Shown here piece after piece: positions 11,873-22,117 of a stretch of DNA of 64,000 bases (position 1 is its first letter; each line of letters opens with the position of its first letter). The stretch covers positions 1 to 64,000 of the forward strand of contig JAJOHG010000035.1 of the NCBI GenBank assembly GCA_021029095.1, in the 5' to 3' direction. The translations under genes and the position numbers were made by a program. Under the pieces are notes generated by a model. The model worked only from the letters and a program-made list of their open reading frames with translations, made no database searches and was not told the origin of the DNA. Source of the DNA: Phellopilus nigrolimitatus. Taxonomy: Eukaryota; Basidiomycota; Agaricomycetes; Hymenochaetales; Hymenochaetaceae.

Positions 11873-12125
11873 GTGCTGAAGGAAATGGCGAGCGGGCTGG
11901 GGAAAATTGGCGCGCAGGCGAGCACGAGCGAGAGGCCCGTGCATTCGTCGACGTATGCAGGTACATACATGAGTTCGCAGAGGTGCGTCGCGTTGTTTTA
12001 CTACTCCTCCCTTTCTGACGTGGTGATACTCTGTACTGTAGTTCCTCCACGACTCGCCTTAGGACGTCGCGAAGCGCCTTGGGCACGAGTGCAGCAACAT
12101 TTGGTTGTGGCGCCGTCCGCTCTAG
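11873..12125 (+). pseudogene. Family W 3' end, copy 2
   Basis: Repeats the end of the gene at 1-355. It has an exon ending FVDVCRYIHEFAE, an intron-like GT..AG segment, then FLHDSP followed by TAG where copy 1 has AAG (Lys), then DVAKRLGHE and the normal stop at 12,123-12,125. The in-frame stop marks it as a broken copy. Sequence between 12,126 and 12,430 repeats 356-689. Confidence 0.45.
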
Positions 12126-12429
12126 CAACCAGTTACAACTACTTTCCCGTGTCCATAGGAAAATGTTGTATATGTAGACGTGAAAACTATGCTGTAGAAT
12201 GTACAGATGCGTGCTAGAAATTATTAGGAAGAAAGCAGCAGAGACCAAAAGGGTGCAAACACGATGATGGGTTGGGCGACAGATATCTGAGGTGCGGAGA
12301 CAAAAAAGAATGGGGAATGGAAGAGGATAGAAGGGAAAGCAAGTAGAATATCCTAGTCGGCCAAATCATGACGACGGCCATGGAGAAAGAGGCAATAGAT
12401 AAGGCACTCGCAGCATCCGCGTTCCATCT

Positions 12430-12822
12430 ATCACCCCAGTACCATGTCGTCTTCACTCGCATCTGCACCCAAACTCGAACCGCAGCCAAAGCGTCTCGTG
12501 TCGAACGCGACAGTGACGTGAGCGCACGCGCCCGACGATCGCGCACCTCCAGCGCCTGGGTTCGGTCCGGCAACGCCTGCTCGCCACACGCACCGCTCTA
12601 CCGCCCGCCCACGCTCAAGCGTCGCGATGCGTGCCTCTATATCCGCATCAAGCGCGGCGGCGTACCCTGCTCCGTCGTCCACCAGCGCTTCCGCCTCAGA
12701 CATCCTACAGCCGACAAGAAGCTGCGGATGGTTGCCTGCTCCTCCGCAGTGAACATGTTCAGGCCCGGGTTGGCGGGAGGGGTGGCGCTCTCGCGGTCAC
12801 GGAGATAGATTGACGAAACGTG
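12430..12822 (-). pseudogene. Family X fragment, copy 2
   Basis: The minus strand encodes FTAEEQATIRSFLSAVG, then (shifted) MSEAEALVDDGAGYAAALD and ADIEARIATLERGR with an Arg-rich tail. It matches 690-1,330 at protein level, with frameshifts at different points. It is fused upstream (on the minus strand) to the Y family copy beginning near 12,823, an arrangement not seen for copy 1, which follows MUB1 copy A instead. Confidence 0.4.
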
Positions 12823-14630
12823 CGTCGAACCACCGTCCGGAGGCGGGGAGGCGCAGCGTGCGCAATCCAGGCGGCTGGGCGGGGGTCGTACGTCCTAGAA
12901 GACGTATGTGGGAGTGGTCCAGCAGAGGGCGCGGCTGGGTGCGCGGAGCGCGGAGAGAGGATGGGACGCGTGTATATGAGAGTACGGTGGGCAGGCGGCA
13001 TGCCCGCGTACATGCTGAAGTGGGAGAGCGAAGGCCGTAGATTCACAGATAGTCAGTATATCGTTCCAAAAATTCATGAAGAAAGACAACGTACGGAATC
13101 AATCTCCGTGTCCCACCCACCGACCCTGTGCCTCTTCCCATCGAAGTCCTTTTCGCACTCGCCATTAAGCAGATCCTCCGGTCCGTGGCCATTCCTGCTC
13201 CTGTGGCAGCGTTTCGAGGGCACGACACGCGCAGCGGACATTAAGAGCCCCGCGGCGGACGGCGGCGGGGGAGCGGGAGCATGTGGGAAGACGCGCACTG
13301 TTGGGAGCTTCGCCTTAGGTGGCCCGATCCTTGCTCACGTCCATGTCCGGGAACCGAATAAAGTGCAGAGGACGCGCATGAGGCATGAGGTACCGGCAGA
13401 GCGCAGGAATATCGCAAGGAAGTGGATGACGCGGTCGCGCATGATGTGCGCCTGGTCCCATGAGCATGCTCTTCCGAAGGGTGGAGTGCTGATGGTATGC
13501 GACAGGGAAGGGAAGACAGGCTGAGAGTGTCGTCCCTTTGTTCGTGCTGAAAATGCAGGCTATCGGAAGACGCGACGGTCGGGTAACTGGGGTACGCCAC
13601 GGCTATCGAGAGGAGGCGCACAAAAGCGGTGCGCGCGTCAGCGGATCGGAGAGAGCACGCATGCTCGTACCGTTCGACCCCGGTGAACTGCGCGCAAAGA
13701 AACTGCAACGACGCAGCGAAGTCGGCACTAGCACTGTGCAGAATACACTCAGCAAGCGAAAAACGAAATCGAAGATCTGATTGCTTACCGCTCAGCGCGC
13801 TCCGCGTGCATCAGCGTCGGGTACGGCCTTCACAGCGCTGTCTTGCACTTTGGACTCCGCTTTCACATCCTGCTCCCTTTCCCTCTCTACATTGGTCTTC
13901 TCTCCGTCCACATTTGGGCCGGGGGAAGCGCTGGAAGGCAGACCCTGGACCGACGCCAGAAGACGCTCGGCGCGAGTGGCACGGCTCTGCGCGACGGAAG
14001 CGACGGAGGGTGTCCGCGTCTGCAAGCGCGGAGGAAAGAAGCAATGCTAGTTGGGAGGGAGCCTGGGCAGCGATAGGTTGGGCGGCATGGTTGAGGAGCG
14101 GGGCCGAAGTTGAGTTTGAATGCAAGGGTTTGGGAGAGGTGGATGAACCAGGGCTACCGGCGATTGCGGACGCTGATAAGGTGGGTAAAGCTGTGTGCGA
14201 GAGCGTCGGAGGCGGGGACACTAGAGCGGGTTTCGAGTCTGACATGGACTGGTCCATCGATTGCTCCTCATCTCACGAGAGAGTAGGCGACATCCTGCGC
14301 AGCGCCGGCGGGCTCGCGGCCACAGGCGGGGGAAGCTGTTGGGCGACGGCGAGGTGGTCGGCTTGGCGATGCTGGCCAGCGCAGGTGGGCTTTTCGTCGC
14401 CTTCGTCGTGGAGATGGTTGAGCCCGAGTGGGGCGCCGTCGCAGGCAGAACGGGGACGGGAGACACGGACATGCAGTGGGTGGTTTTTTTCTATAGAAGA
14501 AACGGTCCTAAAAAGTAGCGAGCAATCAGTATTGGTTGAAGATATGGAAGACAAAAGAGAAGCGCCCTTTAGGCGTCGAAGTGAGCTGAGTTTACGAGAA
14601 TTTCAAAAAGGCTCACTATTTTACTGTTCA
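12823..14630 (-). pseudogene. Unidentified gene fragment (family Y, copy 1)
   Basis: Three diverged copies of this block occur (here, 18,391-19,735 and 48,476-49,815). On the minus strand the conserved pieces are DSKPALVSPPPTLSHTALPT; a helical stretch best read as RATRAERLLASVQGLPSSAS; an acidic/basic segment (NVEREREQDVKAESKVQDSA); AQFTGVERYEHACSLRSADA; FQHEQRDDTLSLSSLP; and LLNGECEKDFDGKRHRVGGW. Introns seem to separate several of them. No known domain is recognised; the Ser/Pro-rich, coiled-coil and motif-poor composition would fit a regulatory protein. Frames shift repeatedly, so this copy is not intact. Confidence 0.4.
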
Positions 14631-15083
14631 TGATAGCGCGTTCGAGGCCATGATGGGAGGCACGTCGTCGTACGCGCCGTTCGCGCCGCACTGAAGGAGG
14701 AATTGGACGAATTTGGTGATGTGCTTGCTGAGTAGCGGGACTTCAAGGATGAGGGGAGTCCCTAACAGCGGACGTAGGTCTTGTAGAACCTTGCTGAGGA
14801 TGTGAAAGCGGTGGGAGCCGCTCTCTTGCTGAAGCCAGACCTCATACTCGAGTTGGCGGCCGGACTCGGTGCAGGTGGCATCGTCGCAGAGAGTCTTGAG
14901 GACGTGGGCCTGATCGAGCATCCAAGCATCAGCGCGCGCGTGCTCGTGCAAGCCAACGGTGCGGAAGCCGGAAGCCGATGTCCTCAGAGGTAGGGAGGGG
15001 TGCACGAGCACGACAAGTTCGGCGAGCTGCGAGTTCTTGTTGCGGTTGCATGTCGACAGTTGAGGAAAGGTGGACATGAACAC
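14628..15083 (-). pseudogene. Unidentified gene fragment (family U)
   Basis: A 151-codon minus-strand frame includes DDATCTESGRQLEYEVWLQQ, LSKVLQDLRPLLGTPLILEV and LLSKHITKFVQFLLQCGANG, and stops at 14,628. It reads like part of a helical, folded protein but I cannot name the family. Its upstream part (STCNRNKNSQLAELVVLVHP) is shared with the segment at about 37,250-37,330, after which the two copies diverge. That marks a recombination boundary. Confidence 0.4.
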
Positions 15084-15299
15084 GAGCCTTGGAGACAGTG
15101 TAGACGATTAGACGAGAACTAGACAGAGGAAGAGGAAGAGGAAGACAAAATGGAAGGGAGAAACCATGTATGAAAACATTTTTGTTTGGAATCGGGGAAG
15201 GGGAGAGGAGGAAGACCACGAGAAAGCAGCGGCGAAAGGAAAGAGGAGAGAAAATAGCAAATAAGAAACGAAGAAGAACTCACAGAAAACCAGGAGAAG

Positions 15300-17060
15300 T
15301 CAGTCATCCATCCTCATAGCCGAGTCCACGGCGTCCACCATTTCTGCATCGGTGTCGGCGTCGCCCTCGCCGGAGTCCTGTGCGCCTTTGTCATCCCTCT
15401 CGCCATCGGCATCGACATCCCCGCCGCCGCCCGACCCGCACCCAGGGAGGTCCCTGTCCGCATCCCCGTCGAACCCGTCTTCCAGTTCGTCCATCTGCTA
15501 GGCACGCCCGCTCCCGCGCGACGTGTGGTACTCGCGAGAGACTGCGTGTGTGGTCCATAGTGGCAACTGAGGGCAGCGGCATTGGCATGCGCTTTCCCGA
15601 TTCTCCCTCGCGGATGCGGTCACGCCGGCCAGCGCATTGATGCCGGGGGGGTGTATATCGTGGTATTGCCGCGCGCTCAGGGCTGGGTAGTTCAGCTGCA
15701 TGGTCTTCAGCGGGCTCTGGATCTGCAACTTCGCGAGCGAGGAGAGCGAAGACGAGGGCCCGTTTGCGGCGCGTGCGATGTCCGCGTCGATGTCCACGTC
15801 ATCCTCGCCCTCTCCCTCGCCGTCGAGGAGCGCGTCCTTCTCGACGTTCCCGTCGTCATCGCTGTCTAGCAGGTCCTCCTCGTTCACGCTCGAGCCGCGG
15901 CTCCCTGTTTCCCCTCCTCCGCTGCGGCAGACCGCGCGCGGGGCTGGCTATGCTAGTGAGGACGGGTGCGCGAGGAGGAACCATTTGCGTACTGCTCGCG
16001 CGGGGAGATGGAGTTGATTTGAGGCGGTCTCGGCGGGCCGCCTGAGCGCATTTTGGCTTGCTAGTCCGCTCGCGTATAAGGATGTGGCGGCCGAAGAATA
16101 CGCCTGGCCCTGACCGAGATGCGCGGATTCAGCAGGATACAGCTTCCCGCTCGCCACCGCAGAGGTGTACGCAGACACCGCCGAGCCGGAGTGCGAGCGG
16201 CTCGAGCACCCTCGGCTGTCTTGGTCGCGTTCGTGCTCCAGATAATGGCTCACCGGTCTCGGGCTCAGCATCTGAGACTGCGCTTGTGCACACTCGGCAT
16301 GGTGATTAACCAACAGCGTGTCCTGGCGCGCCGTCGCACGAGTGCGGCCGACCGACGCGTACTGGATCTGACCCGCAGAGTGCGCGAGCGCGGACTGGGA
16401 CTGCGAATGTGCGAGGGCGGGGTGCGACGAGCGGTGCGCGATAATCTGCGCCTACTGACTTGCGCTCACGGAGTCCAGAGTACCGCGGCGCTCGACGCGC
16501 TTCACCTTCTTGCGGCACCGGTTGCACACAGTCCAGTGCCCCACTTCTCGACACACTTGCCGTCCTTGTAGCGGCCAGACACGCCGCACTGCTGGCATAT
16601 GCGCTGACCCTGCGCGTTCTGCGCAAAGAAGTCGCCGGGAAGCGCTGCCGCCTGAGGCACGATTGCGGTCCGAGACGGTGCAAGCAGTGGAACGCACACG
16701 AATCGAGTACGCGTACGAGGATCTGGGATTTTAGACGGCCGTGTCAGTGCGCGGGCGTGTAGCGCAGCGCCCTTCGACTAGGCGGTTGAGCGCGCATGGA
16801 CGGCGGCGGCAATGGGGTTTGATGTTGCGGCAACCGCGGAGGTTGCTGCTGTTGCTGTTGCGGCGGCGGCAGCCGGTGTTGTTGCTGTTGCTGCTGCAAG
16901 CCGTACATGTGCCGCCGTCGTTTCGGCGGTTTGTGTTGCTTTGCGTAGTCAGCCGCCCGCCCAACCCCGCGTCCTGGGAGTGGGAGCGCAGGCGCGTCTC
17001 GCGTGTGGGAAACGTACATCCGCTCGTCTCGCGCGCAGGAGTATCATACACGCACATTGA
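15300..17060 (-). pseudogene. GATA-like zinc-finger protein pseudogene, copy 1
   Basis: The minus strand encodes, 5' to 3', KPPKRRRHMYGLQQQQQQHR with Gln/Pro runs; a cysteine motif RICQQCGVSGRYKDGKCVEK; a second pair in another frame (VCNRCRKKVKRVERRGTLDS); a Ser/Ala-rich segment; NEEDLLDSDDDGNVEKDALL; SPLKTMQLNYPALSARQYHD; and an acidic C-terminus (DAVDSAMRMDD) ending at the stop at 15,300. The CxxC...CxxC pairs followed by basic residues resemble a divergent GATA-type finger, suggesting a transcription factor. This is an inference, as the spacing is longer than in classical GATA fingers. Frameshifts split the finger and the tail. A second copy is at 37,553-38,990. Confidence 0.5.
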
Positions 17061-17399
17061 GTGCGCTGACAATTCTTCGACCTCGCAGCCATCCAGGCCG
17101 AGCTGCGCCCGCCGAGCCGCATCGCGTCGCCCGTCCCGTGGTACGCACCCCTCCCAAATCTAGCCGCGTCTCGAGCTGACTGACACGCCCCGCCCCAGCG
17201 CTCCCTCTCTCTCTCTCTCCTCCGCCGGCGACGCGCACGCGGACGCGGAGGAGCTGCACACGACGCAGAAGGAGACGATCGGCGCGCGGCGCAACACGCT
17301 CACGAAGGCCGTGTCCGCCGCGCTCGCGCGCACGTTCACGCGCATGCACTCGCCTGCAGCGGCGACCGTGACGCGCCAGACGCCAACGGCGGCGCATGA

Positions 17400-17945
17400 C
17401 ATTGGACGTGGCCGTGCGCCATTCACAGATGGCTGGCGCGCGGTAGGGAGCGCACACGTTTGAGGCGCTGAAGCAGTCATCAGCATGGCGCTCGCGATCA
17501 GACGATTTCACCACGTACCTAGGTCTTTGTTCATCTAATTGCCCCTCTCCAGCTCTTCCAGATGCGTAGGCTCGCCAGCACAAGACGGTCTCGATTGACC
17601 AACGCGATGGGTTCGAGTTGCTGTTGTTGTTGGTGCAGCTGCCGAGGCATGATCCTCACATCTAGAAAGATAGTTTACAGATTAGTACACTAAGCACATG
17701 AAGAAAAAGGACCAACTTACGTTTAGACAGCAGTACACGGATCGTAGTCGAGAAGGCCGAGACGAAGACGGAGACGAAGCTAGAAGATCGACACGCGCAC
17801 CGCTGTCCTCGGGCTGTGCCGCACAGCGATCAATTCGACTTCGGCGACGATTGTCTTCATGCCAGGTCTGACAAGCAAAAAACACACAACGGAAGGTAAG
17901 TTCAGATTTCTATTCTACTATACAAAAATATCTCTAATTTTCATG
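17400..17945 (-). pseudogene. KIN1 5'-end fragment K3 plus shared 5' module
   Basis: About 17,400-17,660 repeats the KIN1 N-terminal coding region (RPRYVVKSSDRERHADDCFS, PAICEWRTATSNV) before diverging into unrelated Arg-rich sequence at about 17,400. From 17,680 to 17,945 the shared module follows, with a mutated version of its hairpin at 17,802-17,827 (GCTGTCC...GCACAGC) and the intron-like GGTAAGTTCAG...TTCAG. Only the 5' end of the kinase gene is present; the kinase domain is absent. Confidence 0.5.
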
Positions 17946-18390
17946 TTCAGACGCTTTCCCGCTCAGCATAGCGGCGCAACCTAGCAAATCGACCAGCGCC
18001 GCCCCTTTCTCTACTGGACCGTCTCCCCAGTCTAACCGGACACGCCCTTCGCAACACGCGCCATTTTGCACCAGGGACACCCGTGCAAAGCGCGATGGGC
18101 GGTGGGCTCGTGCGACCGCACTGACGTTGGGGCCCTGAAGCGCGGCGTTTGGGTAGTAGTCGACGCCAGACGCGTGGCGAAGCGTACTCGCGCCCCTTCG
18201 CGTCCCTCACAAGCTCTCGCGCGTCTACCCTGATATGCTTGCGACCTGCGTCGTCGTACTCGATGCGCGTGACGCTCGGGTGGCGCGAGAGTGTGCGTTG
18301 TTGTCGGATTTCGGATCGAACCTGCTGTCGTACTTTATTCCGTTCGTTCCGGGCGGCGCGGGAACGACAACGGACCCTGCGCCAACGGTC
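17945..18390 (-). pseudogene. Unidentified gene fragment (family Z, copy 1)
   Basis: A minus-strand frame reads NKVRQQVRSEIRQQRTLSRH, RIEYDDAGRKHIRVDARELV and RDAKGREYASPRVWRRLL. It recurs in damaged form at 48,135-48,475 (IRVDARELVKDAKERERRG). The stretch looks like genuine protein but I cannot assign a family. It joins the shared 5' module on one side and a Y copy on the other, in the same order at both loci. Confidence 0.35.
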
Positions 18391-19735
18391 TCGCGGTCAC
18401 GAAAATAAATCGACGGAACGTGTGTCGGCCCACAGGCGCAGCGTGCGCGGACCAGGCGGTTGGGTAGGGGCCGTATGTTCTAGAAGACGTGTGAGGGAGC
18501 GGCACAGCGGGGAGCGCGGTTGGGTGCGAGGAAAGAGGATGGGACGCGTGGAAATGAGCGTACGGCGGGCTGGCGGCATGCGCGTGCTGAGGCTGAGAGA
18601 GCGAAGGCTGTAGATTCACAAGTAGTCAGTATATCGCTCCAAAAAATCACTAAGAAAGAAGACAACATACGGAATCAACCACCATGTCCCACCCACCGAC
18701 CCTGCGCCTCTTCCTATCGAAGTCCTTTTCGCACTCGCCGTTAAGCAGCCCCTCCGGCCCGCAGCCTCGTACTCATGTGGCTGTGTTTCGCGAGCACAAA
18801 GCCCGCCGCAAACATCGAGGACCCCGTAGTGGATGGCGGCGGCGGGAGCGGAAGCAAGTGGAAGGACGCGCTCTGTTGAGAGCGTGTCCGTGTCCGGGAG
18901 CCGGATAGAGCGCAGAGGACGCGCCTGCGGCGTGAGGTGCCAGCAGAGCGCGGGAGAATAGTGGATGACGCAGATGACGCGGGATATGCGCCTGGTCCGG
19001 TGAGCAAGCTGCGGAGCGACGATGATGGCGTGCGGCAGGGGAAGGGAAGGCAAGCTGAGAGTGTCGTCCATTTGTTCGTGCTGAAAATGCGGGCTCGCAG
19101 TACAGGCGGCGGTCGGGTAACTGGGGTTAGCCACGGGGGCGTGCGACGCCGTCGAGAGGCGTGCAAAAGCGGTGCGCGCGTCAGTGGAGCGGAGGGAGCA
19201 CGCGTGTTCGTACCGTTCGACCTCGGTGAACTGCGCGCAAAGAAACTGCAGCGACGCAGAAAGGTCGACATGATCGCAGTGCAGAACACACTCAGCAAGC
19301 GAAAAACAAAATCGAAGAAGATCTAATGCTTACCGCTCAGCGCGACCCACGCGTGCCTCAGCATTGGGGACGGCCTTTGCGGCGCTCTCGGGGACTCTGG
19401 ACTCCGCTTTCACGTCATTCTCTCTCCACTGGCCTTGTCTCCGTCCACATTTGGGCCAGGGGGTGCGCTAGAATGAAAACCCTGGACCGACGCCAGAAGG
19501 CGCTTGGTGCTCGTGGCGCGGCTCTGCGCGACGGTAAGCTCGCGACGGAGTGCGTCTGCGTCTGCAAGTGCGGAAGAAAGAAGCAGCGCTAGTTGGGAGG
19601 GAGTCTGGGCAGCGGTAAGTTGGGCGACATGGTTGAGGAGCGGTTCGACAGCAGCGGCGGAAAAGAAGAAGAGCGGGCAACGCTGGCGGAGGTCGTCCTG
19701 GCGGGAATCTCACGTGCAACATAAAAAATGAGTTA
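18391..19735 (-). pseudogene. Family Y fragment, copy 2
   Basis: Diverged repeat of 12,823-14,630. It keeps RGCLTASAKRTSIGRGAGSV (cognate, in a shifted frame, of the LLNGECEKDFDGKRH segment), HFQHEQMDDTLSLPSLPLPH and an AVAQSRATSTKRLLASVQG-like helical piece. It is shorter because the 5' third of the longer copy is missing at about 19,735, where the satellite island begins. Frameshifts are numerous. Confidence 0.4.
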
Positions 19736-19745
19736 TGTAATACGA

Positions 19746-19773
19746 GGCCAAACTGCGCATGCGCAGTTTGGCC
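19746..19773. repeat. 28-bp perfect palindrome
   Basis: The 14-base arm GGCCAAACTGCGCA is followed immediately by its exact reverse complement, with no spacer. It stands at the boundary between the decayed GC-rich gene copies on the left and the AT-rich repeat island on the right. A cruciform or a relic of a transposon end is possible. Confidence 0.85.
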
Positions 19774-19783
19774 GCAGATTACC

Positions 19784-21930
19784 TAACACTCGGGAAAAAA
19801 AACGGCGCGCCTTTTTTTTGCCTGGGAAATCACCTCCATATTAGGCCAGGAAATCATTCATCGGCATCTAGCTCACCAACTACATTACCGAGACACAAGC
19901 TATGTGTTACCACAGCTTGTTAACATAGAGACATACTTACATCCATCACCATAGTGCTCTGCATAAAAGATATACATTTTTTACATATTTATTTCACTGT
20001 TTGACCCGATAAAAAATCAATATAAATTCAGAATTAATCATTGTGCTTCACCAATGACTAAAGTAACTTCTCAGAAACCTCTCTATCACTATACAGAACA
20101 TATGTACAAAACATCCAAAGAATATGCCTTGATTTGAACCTGTTGACCCCATTTGACCCCCAAAAAACCAGGTCACAGTGGGTCATCAGAGGTCATACAA
20201 TTGCCAAATGATCCAATGGCTTCTGGACCTTCTGAAAACCTTCTAGGACACTAATGCCCACATTCTGGAAAAAATCTGGGTGGAACAAGCCACATACAGA
20301 AGCATCAACCTCATTTAACCCCCCCAACACAGCCAAAAATGAGGTCAAATGCTCCTCCACAGCAAGCAAGACACAAAACCCATGCACCAACTCATACAGT
20401 CCTTCCCTAATGTTATTCCCAACATACCCCATGAGAAACATTGAGCAAATTCCCTCTTCCTACATCCACAGGCTTGTTTGACCTGACCCAGATTATGTAA
20501 CACTCGGGAAAAAAAAAGGCGCGCCGTTTTTTTGCCTGGGAAAGCACTTCCCAATTTGGACAGAAAACCACTCATTGGCCTCTAGCTCGACATCTACACT
20601 ATGAAGACACAAACTACATGCCACCACAGCTTGTTAACATAGAGACACACCTAAATCCATCACCACAGAGCTCTGCATCAAAAATATACAATTTTACATA
20701 TTTATTTCACTGTTTGACCTGATAGAAAATTGATATAAAGCCTAAATTAACCATCCTGCTTCACTAATGGCTAGAGCAACTTTATAGAAATATCTCTAGC
20801 ACTATCCAGAGCACATTTACAAAAAATCTAAAGAACATTCTTTGATTTGAACCTGTTGACCCCATTTGACCCCCAAAAAACCAGGTCACAGTGGGTCAAC
20901 AGAGGTCATACAATCACCAAATAATCTGGTGGCTTCTACACCTTCAACAATCCTTCTGGGGCACTAATACCCACATTCTGGCTAAATTCTGGGTGGAATG
21001 AGCTGCATACAGAGGTATCAACTTCATTATACCCCCCAACACAGCCAAAAATTGAGGTCAAATGCTATTACACAATGAACAAGCCACAAAACCCATCCAC
21101 CTTCTCATACAATACTTCCCTAGTGTTATCCCTGACATACCCCATGTGAAACATTGAGAAAATTCCCACTTCCTACGTCCACAGACTTGTTTGACCTGGT
21201 CCAGATTACATAACACTCGGGAAAAAAAACGGCGCGCCGTTTTTTTGCCTGGGAAAGCACTTCCCGATTTGGCCAGAAATCCATTCATCGGCCTCTAGCT
21301 CGACATCTACACCACAGACACAAACTACATAACCCCACACCTTGTTAACATAGAGACACACATATATCCATCACCACAGAGCTCTGCATTAACAATAGAC
21401 AATTTTACATATTTTTTCACTGTTTGACCTGATAGAAAACCGATATAAATTCAAATAAATTCATTATTAATGCTTCTGCATCCCCAGGAACTGAAGCAAA
21501 TTCATGTAAAAATGTATACTACTGTACACAGCATATGTACAAAGTATCAGAGGAATCCGGCTATGTTTGAGCCAGTGGGCACCAATTGACCCCCAAAAAA
21601 GCTGATCATTGTGGGTCAACAGCGATCACAAAATCACAAAATGATCTGATGGCTTCCGCCCCTTATACAAACCTTCCGGGATACTAATACCCACATTCTG
21701 GCCAAGTATTGAACGAAACGAGCTGCATACAAAGGCTTTGACCCCATTTGACCCCCAAAAAAGCCCAAAATCGGGGTCAAATGCTCCTCCACAGTGAGCA
21801 AGACACAAAACCCAACAACAATAACCAACATTCTTTCCCTAACATTATCCCCGACAGACCCCATGAGAAACATTGAGAGAATTCACCGCTGCTACACCTG
21901 AGTACATCTTTGACCCCGCTCTAAAGTGAT
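19784..21930. repeat. Three diverged ~714-bp tandem repeats
   Basis: Copies begin at 19,784, 20,498 and 21,211, each with TAACACTCGGGAAAAAAA. Each continues through the hairpin core GGCGCGCC flanked by an A-run and a T-run, then GCCTGGGAAA. A later part of each unit carries GTTGACCCCATTTGACCCCC-like and GGTCA-rich motifs. The three units are clearly related but have many substitutions. They are AT-rich and encode no plausible protein. Confidence 0.85.
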
Positions 21931-22117
21931 CCTGTTGACCTCGGCCTCCCAACAGCAACAATGCAAGCAAATCCGAGATCTACCTGCTTCAGGCCGTGTG
22001 GGACATGTCCCCACACACGCCTACCAAGTTACAGGGCCATCCGATGTCTCCTTGCAAAGATATGGGTGTTTGACCCCGAGGTGAAGATATGTACATATCT
22101 TGAGGCTTCCAGGTACT
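21931..22117. other. Unique spacer before the satellite
   Basis: About 190 bp of unique sequence between the end of the third ~714-bp repeat and the abrupt start of the 462-bp array. No gene or motif was recognised, apart from a short palindromic GATATGTACATATC at about 22,086. Confidence 0.5.

Noticed and set aside
13792..14025. Long antisense and plus-strand ORFs in the GC-rich blocks (for example the plus frame 13,629-14,633)
   Set aside because: High GC gives long open frames in all six frames. The plus-strand frames are low-complexity shadows, while the minus-strand pieces are the ones shared among the Y copies.
1..19740. Repeat-induced point mutation as the cause of decay
   Set aside because: The copies stay GC-rich and differ mainly by indels and scattered substitutions. 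There is no strong C-to-T bias or TA enrichment visible by eye. An index calculation would settle it.
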